Assembly (NCBI RefSeq): GCF_017654505.1
Contig: NC_054545.1
Coordinates: forward strand, 9,233,927-9,297,926
Reading direction: 5' to 3'
DNA from: Polyodon spathula
Taxonomy: Eukaryota > Chordata > Actinopteri > Acipenseriformes > Polyodontidae
DNA: 64,000 bases
The notes below the pieces were generated by a model. That model saw only the letters and a program-made list of their open reading frames with translations, was not told the DNA's origin and ran no database searches. Both the position numbers and the translations under genes were made by a program. This document shows, one piece after another, positions 34,866 to 58,791 of the stretch (position 1 is its first letter; each line of letters starts with the position of its first letter).

Positions 34866-37800
34866 TTTTAGAAGTTCTGTCAATTTTGATAAGAAGCTGG
34901 GCTATCAAATAGTTCAAATAACTTTTTAGTTTAAAAGAAAAACACCAATATAAATATTTCAGAAACAGCCACTCAGAACAATTGCAAATACCATAAAAAA
35001 AGGACAGTAAAATAAATAAATAAATAAATAAATAAGTAAATAAAAACTGTTACAATGTCTTTAGCATATGCTTGCTTTTAAATGTTACCATCTCCCAGTT
35101 TCCTTGTTGTTTGTTTGATAAGGCCTTTGTACTATCCAGTGCCAACAAAAATCCATTTGTAGTACTTTTATTTATGATTTATCATTGTGATTACCTATCT
35201 GCAGCCCAATTCTATACCAATTTCCCTTGAGTCAAATAATATTGACTACCGATGGGAAAGTGTTTTCCACAGCCCACGAACAACAATGCAGTATATTTAT
35301 ATATACTTTTTTTTTTTTTTTTGTGAAATAATGCATACATAAAAGTCCGAGGTGTTGGATCGTCTAAAATCTAACAAAGAGAATGATACCATTAAGGATT
35401 TATTATTTGTGTCACACAAACAATAAAGTCTTACCTTTTGGACATCACGATTCAAGTTAATGGTGTTTGTCTCTCAACAGTAGGTCTGATGGCATGAAAT
35501 GTAATGTTTGTTAAAGTACAATATTACTTATTAGTGCAGCTTTTATTAAGTTTTTTGACAAAGTAAAGTTTCACAGTAAATATCATCAGGGAGCTGATTA
35601 AAAACCAAGGCTATATAATGTGATTGGGTTGCTTTTTGAAACAGATGCTGTGGGCTGCATGTGTGATGGTGTGTAAAATATTATAACGGTCCTGGGGGGT
35701 AGCTCCTGTGTGTATCGCTAAAGGGGAGACAGTCACGCTAGTCCCCAACCATCTGGGAGAGTTTGTTGAGTCTGCACAATAGTGTTAGTGATGGGTGGGG
35801 TGGGGTTGCTTTGGATTACAGGGTTGTTAGTTTTCACCCGCATTTCAGCACATGCAATTGGAGGGGTCATGGGTCAGACACTGTTGGTGATGTTTGTCAT
35901 TGAGGGTGAGAAGACAGGAAATAAAGGAGCAAAGTGGGAGCTAGATAGAAACTCTGTTAAGTGACAATATGCATGCATATTGTCCTGATACACTAGAAGC
36001 TACTTGAATTCTTTCTGATCACCCATCGCTTCCAAAACAGCTACAGAGACGATTTGTCAGGATTATGTAATTGGTCAAACCTTGAATGAATTATTTTTTT
36101 TTAAGAAATGGCTTTAAAAACGTATGTCATCGAGACTTTTGGGTTTCCAGTTTTGTCCTTTATCAGATGAATTAATTTGTTATTGCATTGTGATTTGCCC
36201 CACTTCTATCTTTGTTATTGATAATGTTGTTGATAAGAATGTTAACTTACTGTAAGTTTCACAAGGGTACTAGGCAGTACTATTGAGGGAATGTGTTGCA
36301 TGTTGAAAACATCCTCTTGAATATCACAGGATTTGGGTTTTGCGCTTATTATTTTTACAAACAATGTCAGTATAGACATAACAAAGTCAATGAAGTGTAT
36401 TCCAATTATCTAAACAGTGCATACCAGCACTGAGATCATTAAAATACTAACTGTGTATTGGTACCAAGGTTATCAAAATCAAACATGTGAGACTACATGT
36501 GAGTATTGCATTTCTGTCTATACTATGTAAACAACCAGAGTGTCCCACTTAATAATTTAAGGATGGCTGGTACTGAGTTTTGCACGAGCTGCAATAGTAC
36601 TTCATAATACCACCACCATAATGATGTTGTAATACACTTATACTAGTGCATTACCTAGCTCTATAAATTAATCTGCAGGAGCAGACAACTATTTTTGTAA
36701 AGTGGTCCTGGAGTTCGAATTAGAGCTTCTGCGACTTATAGTAAGATTTATTTATTTATTTATTTATTTATTTGGTAAACTGTTTTATTGGTAAATGTTG
36801 TCCTTGTGAGCAAATGGTTACCATAATGACAATATGAAGCTGACATACCTTTAAATCTATTTCACAGCAGGAAACTTTCATTGATGATCTGATGAGCAGC
36901 TTATGAGAAAATGCAGGCTAAATACAGTTGACATCTTCAGCTCTTTAAAAAAAGAGGCACAGGTGTCATTTTCTCATGGTGATGTGGTGCACAGTTCAGA
37001 GACCAGAAAATAATATGGAAATCAGTTCAGTAACTTGTATGTCTGTACTATATTGTACCGTACTTTACAGCTGGCATTTTCCATTTCAGTTGTTGGCAAG
37101 TCACCCTATAACTGTTTATTCAAAACATTATCCATTGGTATTTCTTTTTCCATTGTTTCTTATTTATACCCACATACTGGGTACCAGTCCAAGTCAAGGG
37201 CTACAAACAGAAGCCATAGATTGTCAGTTATATGGTTAGGTGTCACTCAGTTCATTTTGTCCCATATTGTAAAGTGCACTAAAAAGGAACTCAGTGGTGC
37301 TCTAAGCTGTGCTCCTGAGGGCATCACTGCAGAAATAATCAAAAGGCAATGATTTGCACTGTGTTTTACCCATTTCCCTTAACTGCTGACATTAAAACAA
37401 AAACAGTTCTTTCTCTTACTGTGTAAACAAGTTTTCAGGTTTAGTATGGCATTTTGAACTAGTCACAAGCCAGGAAAGATCATCCTTGACAAGGTATCAT
37501 AAAGTGTCTTTATTGTTTGCTTTCCAGGTAAGCAGTAACAATTACATTTTAGTTTGGACTATTTCCCAGAAAAGCCGTAAACACAAAGGAACTGTTTACA
37601 GTGGGTATAAATAAAGATTGCCTTTTTACAGTGACTGTATACTGAGTTGCTCAGAAACTTCCCCACTATAAAAAACAAATAGATAGTATAGTCATTAGAT
37701 AACTATATTTCAATGTGTACATTTGCCTAATTTTGTTATGAGTGCTGTTACTGGTCATTAAACCTGCATGACATTCAATTACACATTGAAAAACACTAAA

Positions 37801-39650
37801 CAACATGAGTCTAGTAACCGTCTTCAAAATCCAATTTGTTATAATGTGCTTCTGGCAAACCTCTTCTGGTTGACCTCATCTAAAAATAGAGTTTTACTGA
37901 TGTCCTGATTGAATGTGTAGCAAACGTTGTCTTTTAACAAACATCACGGAGAATCATTTTTCACACAAGTTCAGTTGAATTCCTCATTCCACAGAATACA
38001 TCAAAAGTACAGCAATGCATTTGCTGTAAACACTACAGAGTGTTCTGTAACCACAGTACAAATATATTATTCCTTTTGTGCAGAGGTTAAGATGCTAATT
38101 TCAGAACTGCAATTGCTGTTGGTTAGCGCCCAGCCTGCTCCCTGAATAGTCTAAGAATGTTTTATAAACTATAAACATATCCTTGCAATGTTATGATCTA
38201 TCGAGACGTTTTATCAGAAACAGTACTTCATTACTGAAAAGGTTGCAAGTGCTTTCTACAAGTTAAAGCTTTGTGTTTATGTTAACTGTACTTCATCTCA
38301 GAGTTAGATCATTTTTAGAGGAGGCTCAATGTGCAACCGAGTTTTGAAAATAAATAATTGTTCCTTATGCAATGTTGAAGCAATTGGATTACTCACACTG
38401 ATGTACTTATTTGTATTTGCTATATTAATATTCATGTATAGAAAATGTAGTACCCATTTTAAAACAAATCAAAATGCATTTTCAAGATTTTGTGTTAACA
38501 GTGAATCTAAAAAAAGACTGAGCAATTTTTTTTTCTTCCTAAATAAAAGCAAACATGCATGTACAAAACACAAAAACTTTTAAAGCATTCCTCAAAATAA
38601 TTTGCATTGTTCTGTGTGTGTGTGTGTGTGTGTGCTAATTATCTGGCTGGCAAGCCCACAACACTTATGGAGAAAATGTGCATGTTCAATTTGTGTGACC
38701 ATTTATTGGCAGCCAATGCAATTCACCCACTGAATTATTTATCACGCAAACTGTTAATAGGTTCTTGTTGCACTGCAGTGTGCAGGAGCTCACGTATGCC
38801 TGCATACCTCACAGCTGTAAGTACTGTGAATCTAATCCCCCTCCCCTCCAGCGCCCCCCACCTCCTCCACACCCAGAATGCATTCATGTTCTGTAGTAGT
38901 GGTGCAAGCAAGTTGCCTGGAATCCAAGAAATATGCAATTTTCAATTACATATCGTGCTGTTAATTATAGTAAAAATCTGATTCAAGCTATGTTTAATGA
39001 TTAGGATAGACTAGAAATTATAATTGAATTCTGAATGTCTACATATTTAGCTATTCAGAAATGTAGATGAGGAAGCATATTTCTGATCTTGCTGTTGTCC
39101 AGTCTCCCACCAATACACCAGATACTCAGTCTTTTTCCTTTTTTGATTTTTAAAGCAGAATTGTATTGGTTTAAGCAGACGTCCTGATTAGGAATTAAAG
39201 AGAATAATATAGTGTATATAACTGTAAAGACGTATGAAAAATTACTGTAAATTATGGGAATGCTTTAAATATGTTACTACTTTTTTCATGTGTGTCTTTT
39301 TTCACTGTGACTGTAAATAATAATTAAATAAAGCTGATCGGTCAAACTTGAAATCCCTGTTCAAGTCTTGGAGACAGTAGTGGCAAGATTCCACCTGCCA
39401 CCGGGACTTCAAAAACCCCAGTAAGAACTCTATCACTCCGAGCTGATCTGATGGAGCAAGTTCCTGAGAGAGCATCCAGTGGTAAGCACATAGAGGTTAA
39501 TGAGTTGGCTTTTTGAAAGTTCCTTTTTTTCTGTGTTGTTTTTTAAAAGTATGCTCAAAAACATATTAAAAAAAAAACAAGCAAATGAGAAGTGTTACAT
39601 TTTTAGAAATGTAATAGAACTTGTTACTTAATGAATCTAAGATGCAAACT
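34866..39650. other. SPTSSA-EGLN3 intergenic, third part
   Basis: AT-rich sequence with tetranucleotide runs (AAAT)n at 35011-35042 and (TTTA)n at 36748-36772, a T-run at 35308-35322 and a (GT)n at 38615-38634. Open frames (35782-35964, 36976-37239, 38329-38583, 38607-38981) are short and unrecognised. Confidence 0.45.
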
Positions 39651-39659
39651 ATGTTATTC

Positions 39660-39795
39660 TGTTCTAATAGAAAGCAGCAATAAAATCCGTCTTGGACTGT
39701 TGTTACATTGAAGGTGAGATAATAAAGAAAGTTCCTTATTATAAATACTTAGGCAATTGGATTGACAAGCATCTTGCTTTCAATCTGTCATTCTG
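39660..39795 (+). mobile_element. Probable non-LTR reverse transcriptase fragment
   Basis: Translation of about 39690-39790 gives GEIIKKVPYYKYLGNWID then KHLAF. The YKYLG-W-D--L-F pattern is typical of the region after the catalytic core in several fish LINE reverse transcriptases. It starts and stops abruptly, with no flanking reading frame, so it would be a small fossil piece. It could be chance similarity. Confidence 0.4.
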
Positions 39796-42100
39796 CCAAC
39801 ATGGTCGTTCCAAGGGCTGGCACATGTTTGCATAAAATGTCCTTTGCCTGTCAGCTTCCAAAAACTTTAAAGTCTTTTAACCACGATATAAGGAGTAAAT
39901 TTGATAGTCTCTCTTTTAAATGTTTTAAAAATGATCTCTGGAAATTATTTAGGGCCTCATGTAAATGACCCATCACTTTTTGGGTAAAAGCAATCCTTTT
40001 GCTTTAATTTTCTTCAAATGTACGGAGTAATACTGTTCTGTACAACAGAAATACTGTACTTTCACATTTCATTTATCTTGATTACTTGTTATTCATAACT
40101 TTAATGACCATAGTTATTTGTTCTGTGTTCATAAAATATTATTTACTGTGTCTACTGAATACTTTATTTGCTTTTCTGGCACATGAGGTAGACTTTTCCT
40201 AAAGAGGAGGCCAAGAGAGGAATGCAAGCAAGGCTTAAAATAAAGAAAATGTGGTGCTTACAGTATGGTGTGACATTCTAACAGAGGGACATGTGTCAGT
40301 TCCTTTTTAGTTTTTTTGTACTGTCATGTTGAGCATTATTCAGATGTCTCAACATGAAAACAAAGTTTTAAAAAACCTGAATGAGTTAAGATCTGTTTTA
40401 ATAATACTGTTCCACATAATACTGACTCTTGTATTAGAATGTGCAGGAAAAGGGTGTGTTAGTTAGTAACCTCATGTGAAACTCATGGGTTGACTAATAC
40501 TGTACAAACCAAGCCCATATAGTAATGGAACGGGTGCTTTTCCACATGGGGGTCTAAAATTAGGGTTCTGGGTCAGGCCATCTGCCTGTTTGGACTTGCA
40601 GGAAAACCTATGATTTAAGCAGGGTTAGCCTCTTGCCTCCAGTGGTGTCTTTTGTAGGATGCGCCTACACTACTAATGTATGAAATTGTTTTTGTATTTG
40701 TATAATTTCAATCAAAATATTATGGAAAGAAAAAGATTTGCTGGTGGTTGATGTTGTTAAAAAGCTAGGTATTACATCAGATTTGTTTTTTTATTTCCCT
40801 TCTGTAACATATTCCGAAGGCAGTCTCTTTCTAAAAATAAAACAGAGCATTAGCTATGCCCAGAAAATGTAATTGAGCCTGGCTATTGTGTTACAAATTG
40901 TACCTCAATGACGCAATTAATGCATTGTGCTATTTTTGCTATCCAATGGTGTAATAAAAGCATTCTGACTTATTTCTTAGCTATTAAGACAACTTTACAC
41001 TTAACCTCAATTCCGTTTCTGTATTCAGTTCTGTCAGATAATATATCTTCCTGCAAGAAAGAGATTCAAAAATCCACCTGTGAAACTGTTTTGCTTTAAT
41101 CATTCACTTAGTAAAGTTTTGCGCTCTGCACTAATCAAGGAATCGTATTAGTGTACAAGTGTTTCAACACTCAACACTTCTCAGCCTTGTTTTTGTGGGA
41201 CCACCCTCCAGGTTTGGATGAGGGGGCAAATCCCTATATTTGCTCAATCATGCATAGGCCTGAGCTTTCAGTCTTGCCAAAATGGTACCACATTTATAGT
41301 GATTTTTGTGATATTGAACCACATTATATAGTGAGTTTTCTGATAAATCCACTGACTGGGACTGTGTTAAGAACATCTAATTAATTTCACATTTACAAGT
41401 GCAAATTGTAATGTTGTAAAACTAGCAACTAGCGATAGTTATTAACTTGATGAAGTTTCCTAATATTCAAATTATTTTGTTTAATAACAACAATACAATT
41501 ACATGTAACCTAACATATTTCTAACTAAAACCTTGAATTCATTAATACATTCATGTGAAGTAAACCCACATTACTCACACTGATGATAAGGATGTCTGAC
41601 ATTTAAGATATTCCAATGTAACTGTACTTTCAAAGTACCAAGCTTTTCCCCAGCGGTGATCTGATTCTCTGAGCTTTTGCTTATTGCTGATCCAGAATTG
41701 ATGAGACTTGAATATTTTTTTTTGTTTTTGTGTTGTTAGAAAGTTGTTATATATACTGTAAATATAGCACACACCTTCCCCACTTTTACATGACTAATGT
41801 TTTTCTTTTTTTTTTTTCTTGGTGTTGTATAATGTTACTGGAATATTGCAGCCTGTGTAAATCATTTACAGAGTAAATGCCCGTAGAAGCTACTGACGAG
41901 GAATAGGTTCAAGTTCAAAGAAAGCCATGAGGGTAAGCCCACCCAAATTGTTTAAACAGAACGTTTCAAATAACGACGAAAAATCAAAATCTGCCTGCCT
42001 TCTTTTGAATCGACGTTCTGTTTGCCTTTGGATACGTGCCTGAACAGAGCGCGCACGCGTAATGCTTGAGGTTTTTTTTTTTTTTTTTCCAGCAATGAAA
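39796..42100. other. SPTSSA-EGLN3 intergenic, last part
   Basis: AT-rich with short open frames of no clear identity (40908-41099, 41151-41384 on +). A C/G-richer patch begins about 42000, and a T-run (42073-42088) precedes the duplicated segment at the EGLN locus. The promoter of the EGLN gene must lie here, but no TATA box can be assigned. Confidence 0.4.
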
Positions 42101-42253
42101 CGTGTTATCAACTGAATATTTCTTCAGATTGCAGATGGCAACGACTTGGAAAACCGACTGTACAGAAAACGCCAAACACGAGTCAGTTGACATGTTATTT
42201 TCCACGTACTACACTTGAGCGTGTTATCAACTGAATATTTCTTCAGATTGCAG

Positions 42254-52984
<10,731 letters not shown>

Positions 52985-53165
52985 TACAAGTGGGCCACAA
53001 CAAATACATCTTCAGAAGACGTGTACGAAATCATGATGACAAAAGATGACAATCCAGCTTTTTAGTTGTGTCTTTCAAACCAGCGTTTGTCTTTGTTTCT
53101 TTTGCATGTTTGAACTGCACTAATGGTACTCACTTCAACTTTATTTAAAGTACAGTGTTAATAAA
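52985..53165 (+). other. egln3: EGLN 3' UTR with poly(A) signal
   Basis: Follows the predicted stop at 52982-52984 and ends at AATAAA 53160-53165, so a short UTR is possible. If exon 4 is skipped, the frame reads on from 52953 for 32 codons to the TGA at 53047-53049. Another AATAAA-type signal lies at about 54018. Confidence 0.45.
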
Positions 53166-53305
53166 GTCCAAACAGGCTTCTTAAAAGGGAATATAAACAC
53201 ACACAGTGTGCGACCAACCTCGTCTCTACCAGCGTCTTCAAGCAAAGTATACATGGTTTATATGTCATTGCTGTGAACTGTTTAACTCTGCAGAGACATT
53301 TATTT

Positions 53306-53413
<108 letters not shown>

Positions 53414-53812
53414 TGTTTGTTTGTTTTGATTTTTTTAGTATTGCAGTGGTAGAATTTGTAAAGTGCATACACAAGGTTGATTTTTTTGAGGCAAAAGTTC
53501 CAGTCTTTGAAAACTTATTATAATAGACCAGATTCAGTAATCATTTGCTCCAGACTGTGGTAATTGCTTAGAGATTTTTAGAGCTTAGGTTTTGTTTGTG
53601 TTGCAAACATCTGTCTGAGTAATTCTGTTTGTATTGCACATACCATGCAAAAACAAAATAATGCATGCATTATTGACAATGTGATGTACTTTAAATCATT
53701 GCAGAACCACATTGTATACATTTCAGGTGTCTTTTTGTAAAGCTTGTAATTAATATAATGTTCCTTAAAGCTCGATGTCAGCTTGCATGCTGGACATCAA
53801 TGCTGGCAAGTT

Positions 53813-53919
<107 letters not shown>

Positions 53920-55331
53920 AAAAACTGTGGTGAAAGTAAACTTGCTTTCTTTAAAAGTGTTGAGTAAAACTGTTTTTAAACTTCCTTTTCAATTCAAAAG
54001 ATTTGTTACCTGTATCAAATAAATAATATGTTTAGCTTTCTAAAATGTGTTTAGCTGAAGCATTTGCCAGCCTAACTTAGTGTCTTGTAGTTTTACACCT
54101 GAATATAATATTATGAGTTTCAAGTTATGGATGAAAAAAGAACAGATTACACATGGACAGCTGTAAATATTTTAATACTATAAGGCTTTGTTTAAGAGAG
54201 TGATACACAGTAGGAGTTTCAGGCAGTGGCTAGATAGTGGTCTTCTTTTTAGAGTTACAGTAATTCAAATGTTTTCACTGGGTTTGGGCATTAAATGCTT
54301 TCTGCTTTGATCTACACATGGGTCTCGGCATGGGTGACAACAAAGTGAGTGTCACAGACTGGGAAATAAATACCCTGTCATACGCGACCCATTCAAATCA
54401 GGTTAAGTCAATATCAGAGTTGAATACTGCTGATATCCTTTTCAACCTCTGTGAGATATGTAAACACAGTGATGAACTATGTTGTAAAACTGCATACACT
54501 AAACGAAAGTAATAAAGCGCTACCAGATAGTGTAACCTTGGTAGCTAAGCATGAATAAAGGTCAAAGGTCACAGTGCTTGCGCACACAAGCTGTAATTAC
54601 AGATGGAAGCGGAAGCAACTAGAGATCCAATTCAAGTACACCCGGTTTCTTGTAGTATCTGATAATTATTGATATCTCTGATTACTGGTCCTATGTTGTA
54701 ACAAATTACAGTTAATATTCCTGAAACTATTCTAGACTGTAGAGGAAAGTTTTATGAATATTTACTAAACACATAAAACAGACACAAAGACTTTTTTTAA
54801 AACAATCCAAAGCTATGTGAACAGGGTCATATTTCTCAAAGTGTTATGAAATGTTTTAAAAACAACATGCCAGAAGCTTTGGCTCTTTCCAGTGAGTTTC
54901 CTAAGCATTTTACCCCATATGATTTATTTCTATCCAAGATCGCCCTCTACTGGGAGCAAATTATACGTGTCGCATCAAGAATTGGACAAAATGTTAAAGG
55001 AATTATTAACTACCTTACTAGGTTCAAATCCAGCATTCTTACTGATTTACCGTGTGATTGCATCTATCTCTGAAACCCTTACAACAATTATTAACATTAT
55101 ATAAGGAATATCAGAGGCAGTAATCCAGAAAAGAGTGAAGAAAGTGTGTGTTTCTGTTTTCATAAAAAGGATTGTTAAAGGCACCAAATAAACAATAACA
55201 GAGGATGAATATGTTAATTAGGAACATCTTAGACAATAAAGTACAGTATTCATTCATACAATACTCAGGTTTCATATTGTTGTTGCAGCAAAACTAATAA
55301 GACTCCAATGACAGCCCACAAAACCTACCAG

Positions 55332-55366
<35 letters not shown>

Positions 55367-56350
55367 AATAATTTATTTTGCTAAATTTGTGAAAACCTTT
55401 ATTTATTTATTTATTTAAATGTTTTTATTGATGCGCTTTTGCCTAGGATTTGCATGCAATCACATCAGTATCAACGTCTGTCACTTCCAGATTTCAGCAG
55501 CAATGAATGAGATGACAAGCTGTGTCTTTTGAGAAGGGAAAGAAAGCCCATACCCATGAGTAGATTCTGACAGGCATCCTTGTGTTAATGATCTGTGTGT
55601 GCTAGGCTATGGAAATTCAGCAATATGCAAATTAAACCGTGGTCCGCAACAAGGGACAGGGCCTTGAGGCTGTAGGAAATGTGAATACAAATGAAATGCT
55701 ATATATTGTTCAATGGCTTAAAATCGTCTTTCTTTAAATGCACCCCAAACCAGCTATGTGTGTGTTTTATTAAACAAATACTGACTCCATTTAAAAACTG
55801 TCCTGCAGTAGAGCAGAATTGAAATTTACACTATATATCATCCATGTTTTATTAATGATTATTTTTAAAGTATTTTGTTTCTGTTGCAAGGGCAAACTGT
55901 AAATTGTTTTTGTCTTTATATAACAATGATACAAAGCAACACTCATGACTTACAAATAAATTCAGACACCAATACACCAATGTATTTGAATATCGTTCAA
56001 GGATTCATCCGCTAAAATTTCTAAATATTTAAAATCTTGAACTTGCTTGAAGACCTTGGCATCCAAGGCTTTCAAATTCCCTTGTTCTCAATCCTTGAAA
56101 CTATTTAAATGTGGAATAGGTTTGAAAAAGACCAAGACTGTTAGCAACATGTTCCAGTTTGTAAACGGAAGTACCCTTGTTTGCTCAGCAGATGTCATGT
56201 TTGCTCTCTATGTCCAACAAAGGGAGAGTTACATTTAAACAATTGATATTCAAAATTACAGATAGAGCTCAGTAGTGCATTTCAGTCAATAGGTAAGACA
56301 GGGATTTATTTTTAATATTTTCTGTAAGTTAAAGCTAGAAAAAAAGCTCA
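53920..56350. other. Region downstream of EGLN, first part
   Basis: AT-rich apparent gene desert. It contains an (ATT)n run at 55336-55362 and a (TTTA)n at 55401-55415. Open frames at 54318-54512, 54846-55104 and 56047-56238 (+) show no family features. NPAS3 would be expected further downstream from vertebrate gene order. Confidence 0.45.
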
Positions 56351-56359
56351 ATGGAAGGA

Positions 56360-57110
56360 GTAGGGCTTCTTTCTATCTGTCTAATTTTCATTACTAATTT
56401 TCTATTTAAGCCACAATCTTATGTACGTCCCCTGTCTGCTGTTTTCACTTTATCTTCCTCCTCTTCCTCCTTCTTCTACGTTTGTTTGCATCGGTCTCCT
56501 CTGGGTGGGGCAAGTGAGTCTCACTTCCCCGACTTCGTCACTCCTTGGGGTTCTCATCGCTGTCAGAGGGGACCCCTGGCCACATTATCCTATCACAGCT
56601 CATGCGCTAATCTTACCTCGTCACCTGAGGCTCTGTTCTATTTCCCTCGGGGCGTGGCCCGCTTTACGTTCTCAGTGCCAATTCCCAGACTAACCCAACT
56701 GTCTCTGTTGCAGATTCCCTGTGGGATGCCTCTCTGCTCCTGGCTTCGGAGGCCTGTGCCTCACCTCGTCCGAGGGCAGCACCAGATCAGTCAGGGAACC
56801 CCTTTTTCTATCTCTCCTTTCAGGTCCTGACTCATCGGACTTTTCTTCACCCAGATAATCGTCTCTGCGGAGTCACAGCCTTTTTATGTGTTTTCAGATC
56901 CTCAAGGCTTTAGCCTTTGACCAAGCCCGGTCCTATGTAAAGGGGTCTCATCGGTCGGGGATCTCTTCCTGTCCTAACTTCAAGTCTGGGCCCCTCCAAG
57001 CCCGCTTCTAAGTCCGGGCCATCGTCTCGCCTTCAATCCAAAGTCCGGGCTCTCTTTGTCTGCCTCTGTCCCACTAACAAGCTTGTTTCTGTTTCCTCTT
57101 CACCCTGTGA
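56360..57110 (+). repeat. GC-rich dispersed repeat, LTR-like, copy 2 (plus strand)
   Basis: Pyrimidine-rich, GC-rich block that stands out from its surroundings and aligns with the reverse complement of 31083-31740. Shared blocks are CTATTTAAGCC (about 56402), TTGCATCGGTC, GGCAAGTGAGTCTCACTTCC, GGGGTTCTCATC, GGCCACATT and CTGTCCCACTAAC. Compared with copy 1 it carries about 200 bp extra in the middle. The 159-codon open frame over it (56351-56830) has no recognisable domain and is probably accidental. Confidence 0.6.
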
Positions 57111-58755
57111 AATGTATATGCATTATATAATTGATATATAGCCTACTAGGTGTACAGTATGTTTGTAAAACGCTAAAGCATTGCACAGGAGAAGTTAATA
57201 TGCTACCCCTGTTTCTATTAGTGAATGCTCATTTATTTTAATCTCTCACTTCTACCCCACTGCCCTTTATTCTGTGGCAATGGGAGCAGGCATGTGTTTT
57301 GATTCATGGTCAGACTGGAATAAAAGACCGCTGCCCACTGGCTTTTTGGCACATGGCGGCATCTTGGACTCAAAGATACCCTTGTACATAAAACGAGTCA
57401 TTGTTCATTTGTAAGTAATTGTGCACAAACTGACCTATTGTTTCTTTAAGTGCAGTTTTCCTACCCACTGGGAGCTTATACAACCCAAAAAAGAGGAGCA
57501 TAGACATCAGGTGCTGGTCCTAGCAGGCCTCCTGTGGTACCTGTCAAAATACAAACTTTCTCATCACTTTGGAATTCTTTTAATTACAGCTTTTCATTGT
57601 GTTTCAAAAGCGGCTTGCTTGCTCATAGGATCTTGACAAAGTGTTAACTGCTTTTGAACCACCTTGGCCCCATGACACGAACAATGCGGCTGTACTATAC
57701 TAGATAATAAACTAAACAGATATGGTAAATGAAGGATGCACTTTCCTTCAGTCAATGTATGTTTCACCCACTGCTGGTTAAAATAAAACTTTGCTAATCA
57801 GAGTTATGTAAAATTATCATTGTAACAGAATGGATTAAGGGAATTTTGATTGCGTTTTTCCTATTTTTTAATAAGGCATTTGGTTGAGATGATCAGCACT
57901 TACCATAAAAGGAACTTTAAATGTATATTGTTTTATAAAGCAATAGCAGAAAGCATATAATACAGTTTTGGTATTGCAAAGCCCAACAGTATACACATTT
58001 TCTGATGTTGAGAAAATAATAATTATAATATAGATAACAGATACAGCAATAAGTATGTTGTCATGCTGTGTTTACTTGTTTGTTTTAAAATAAAATGTGT
58101 TGATTTTAGATAACTGGTGCTAATGCATTGTGTGGTTGCAGGTGATACAGCTATTTAAAGCTGTCTATTGTATGCGAGGGGAAGAGTGTGTAATGGTAGG
58201 TCAGTACAATAGACAGTAAGCAATGTTTTTCATGTGCTCAGCGCCTATTTTAATGACAGAACCTAAAACATATTATTTATTATATTCAGAAATCATATTT
58301 TATTTAATTATAGAAAAATAAAATTATTGTACAAATATAATCTATACATGTTATGGAATAGTAAATCCAATAATTACTGTGTTGAACAGCCATAGTGTCT
58401 ACTAGCAGTGTTTAATAAAGGCACTGTAAAAAGAAAAATGACAAATGAGGCTATGTCTTTCTTTAATCAGCAGGTCTTATAGGGATGATTTTGTGGGGCT
58501 GTATTTTTAAGCACTCACCTGTGCTAATTAAGTGAGTAACAGCTGGACCTAATTAAGACACTATCCACTTTCTGAAGTTCAGAATAAAGGATGCAAAGTA
58601 GAATGTTTTCATGAAGAGTTTTTTTTTTTGGTTTTGTTTGCTTTAATTACAACAGTCGTTTTCAGCTCTGATAAATAGCACCACAAGGAATCAATTGATG
58701 GAAAAAAAGAGGTTTGGATCTCTCCACTAACAATTTTATCCTATCAACACTATGT

Positions 58756-58791
<36 letters not shown>

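Noticed and set aside
40730..41384. Continuation of the LINE fragment seen at 39.7 kb
   Set aside because: A few residues (VVKKLGI) fit a reverse transcriptase tail loosely, but frames break repeatedly and the 1-kb gap is unexplained.
56351..56830. 159-codon open frame as a novel gene
   Set aside because: It lies in a dispersed pyrimidine-rich repeat, and its aligned counterpart at 31.1 kb does not conserve the frame.
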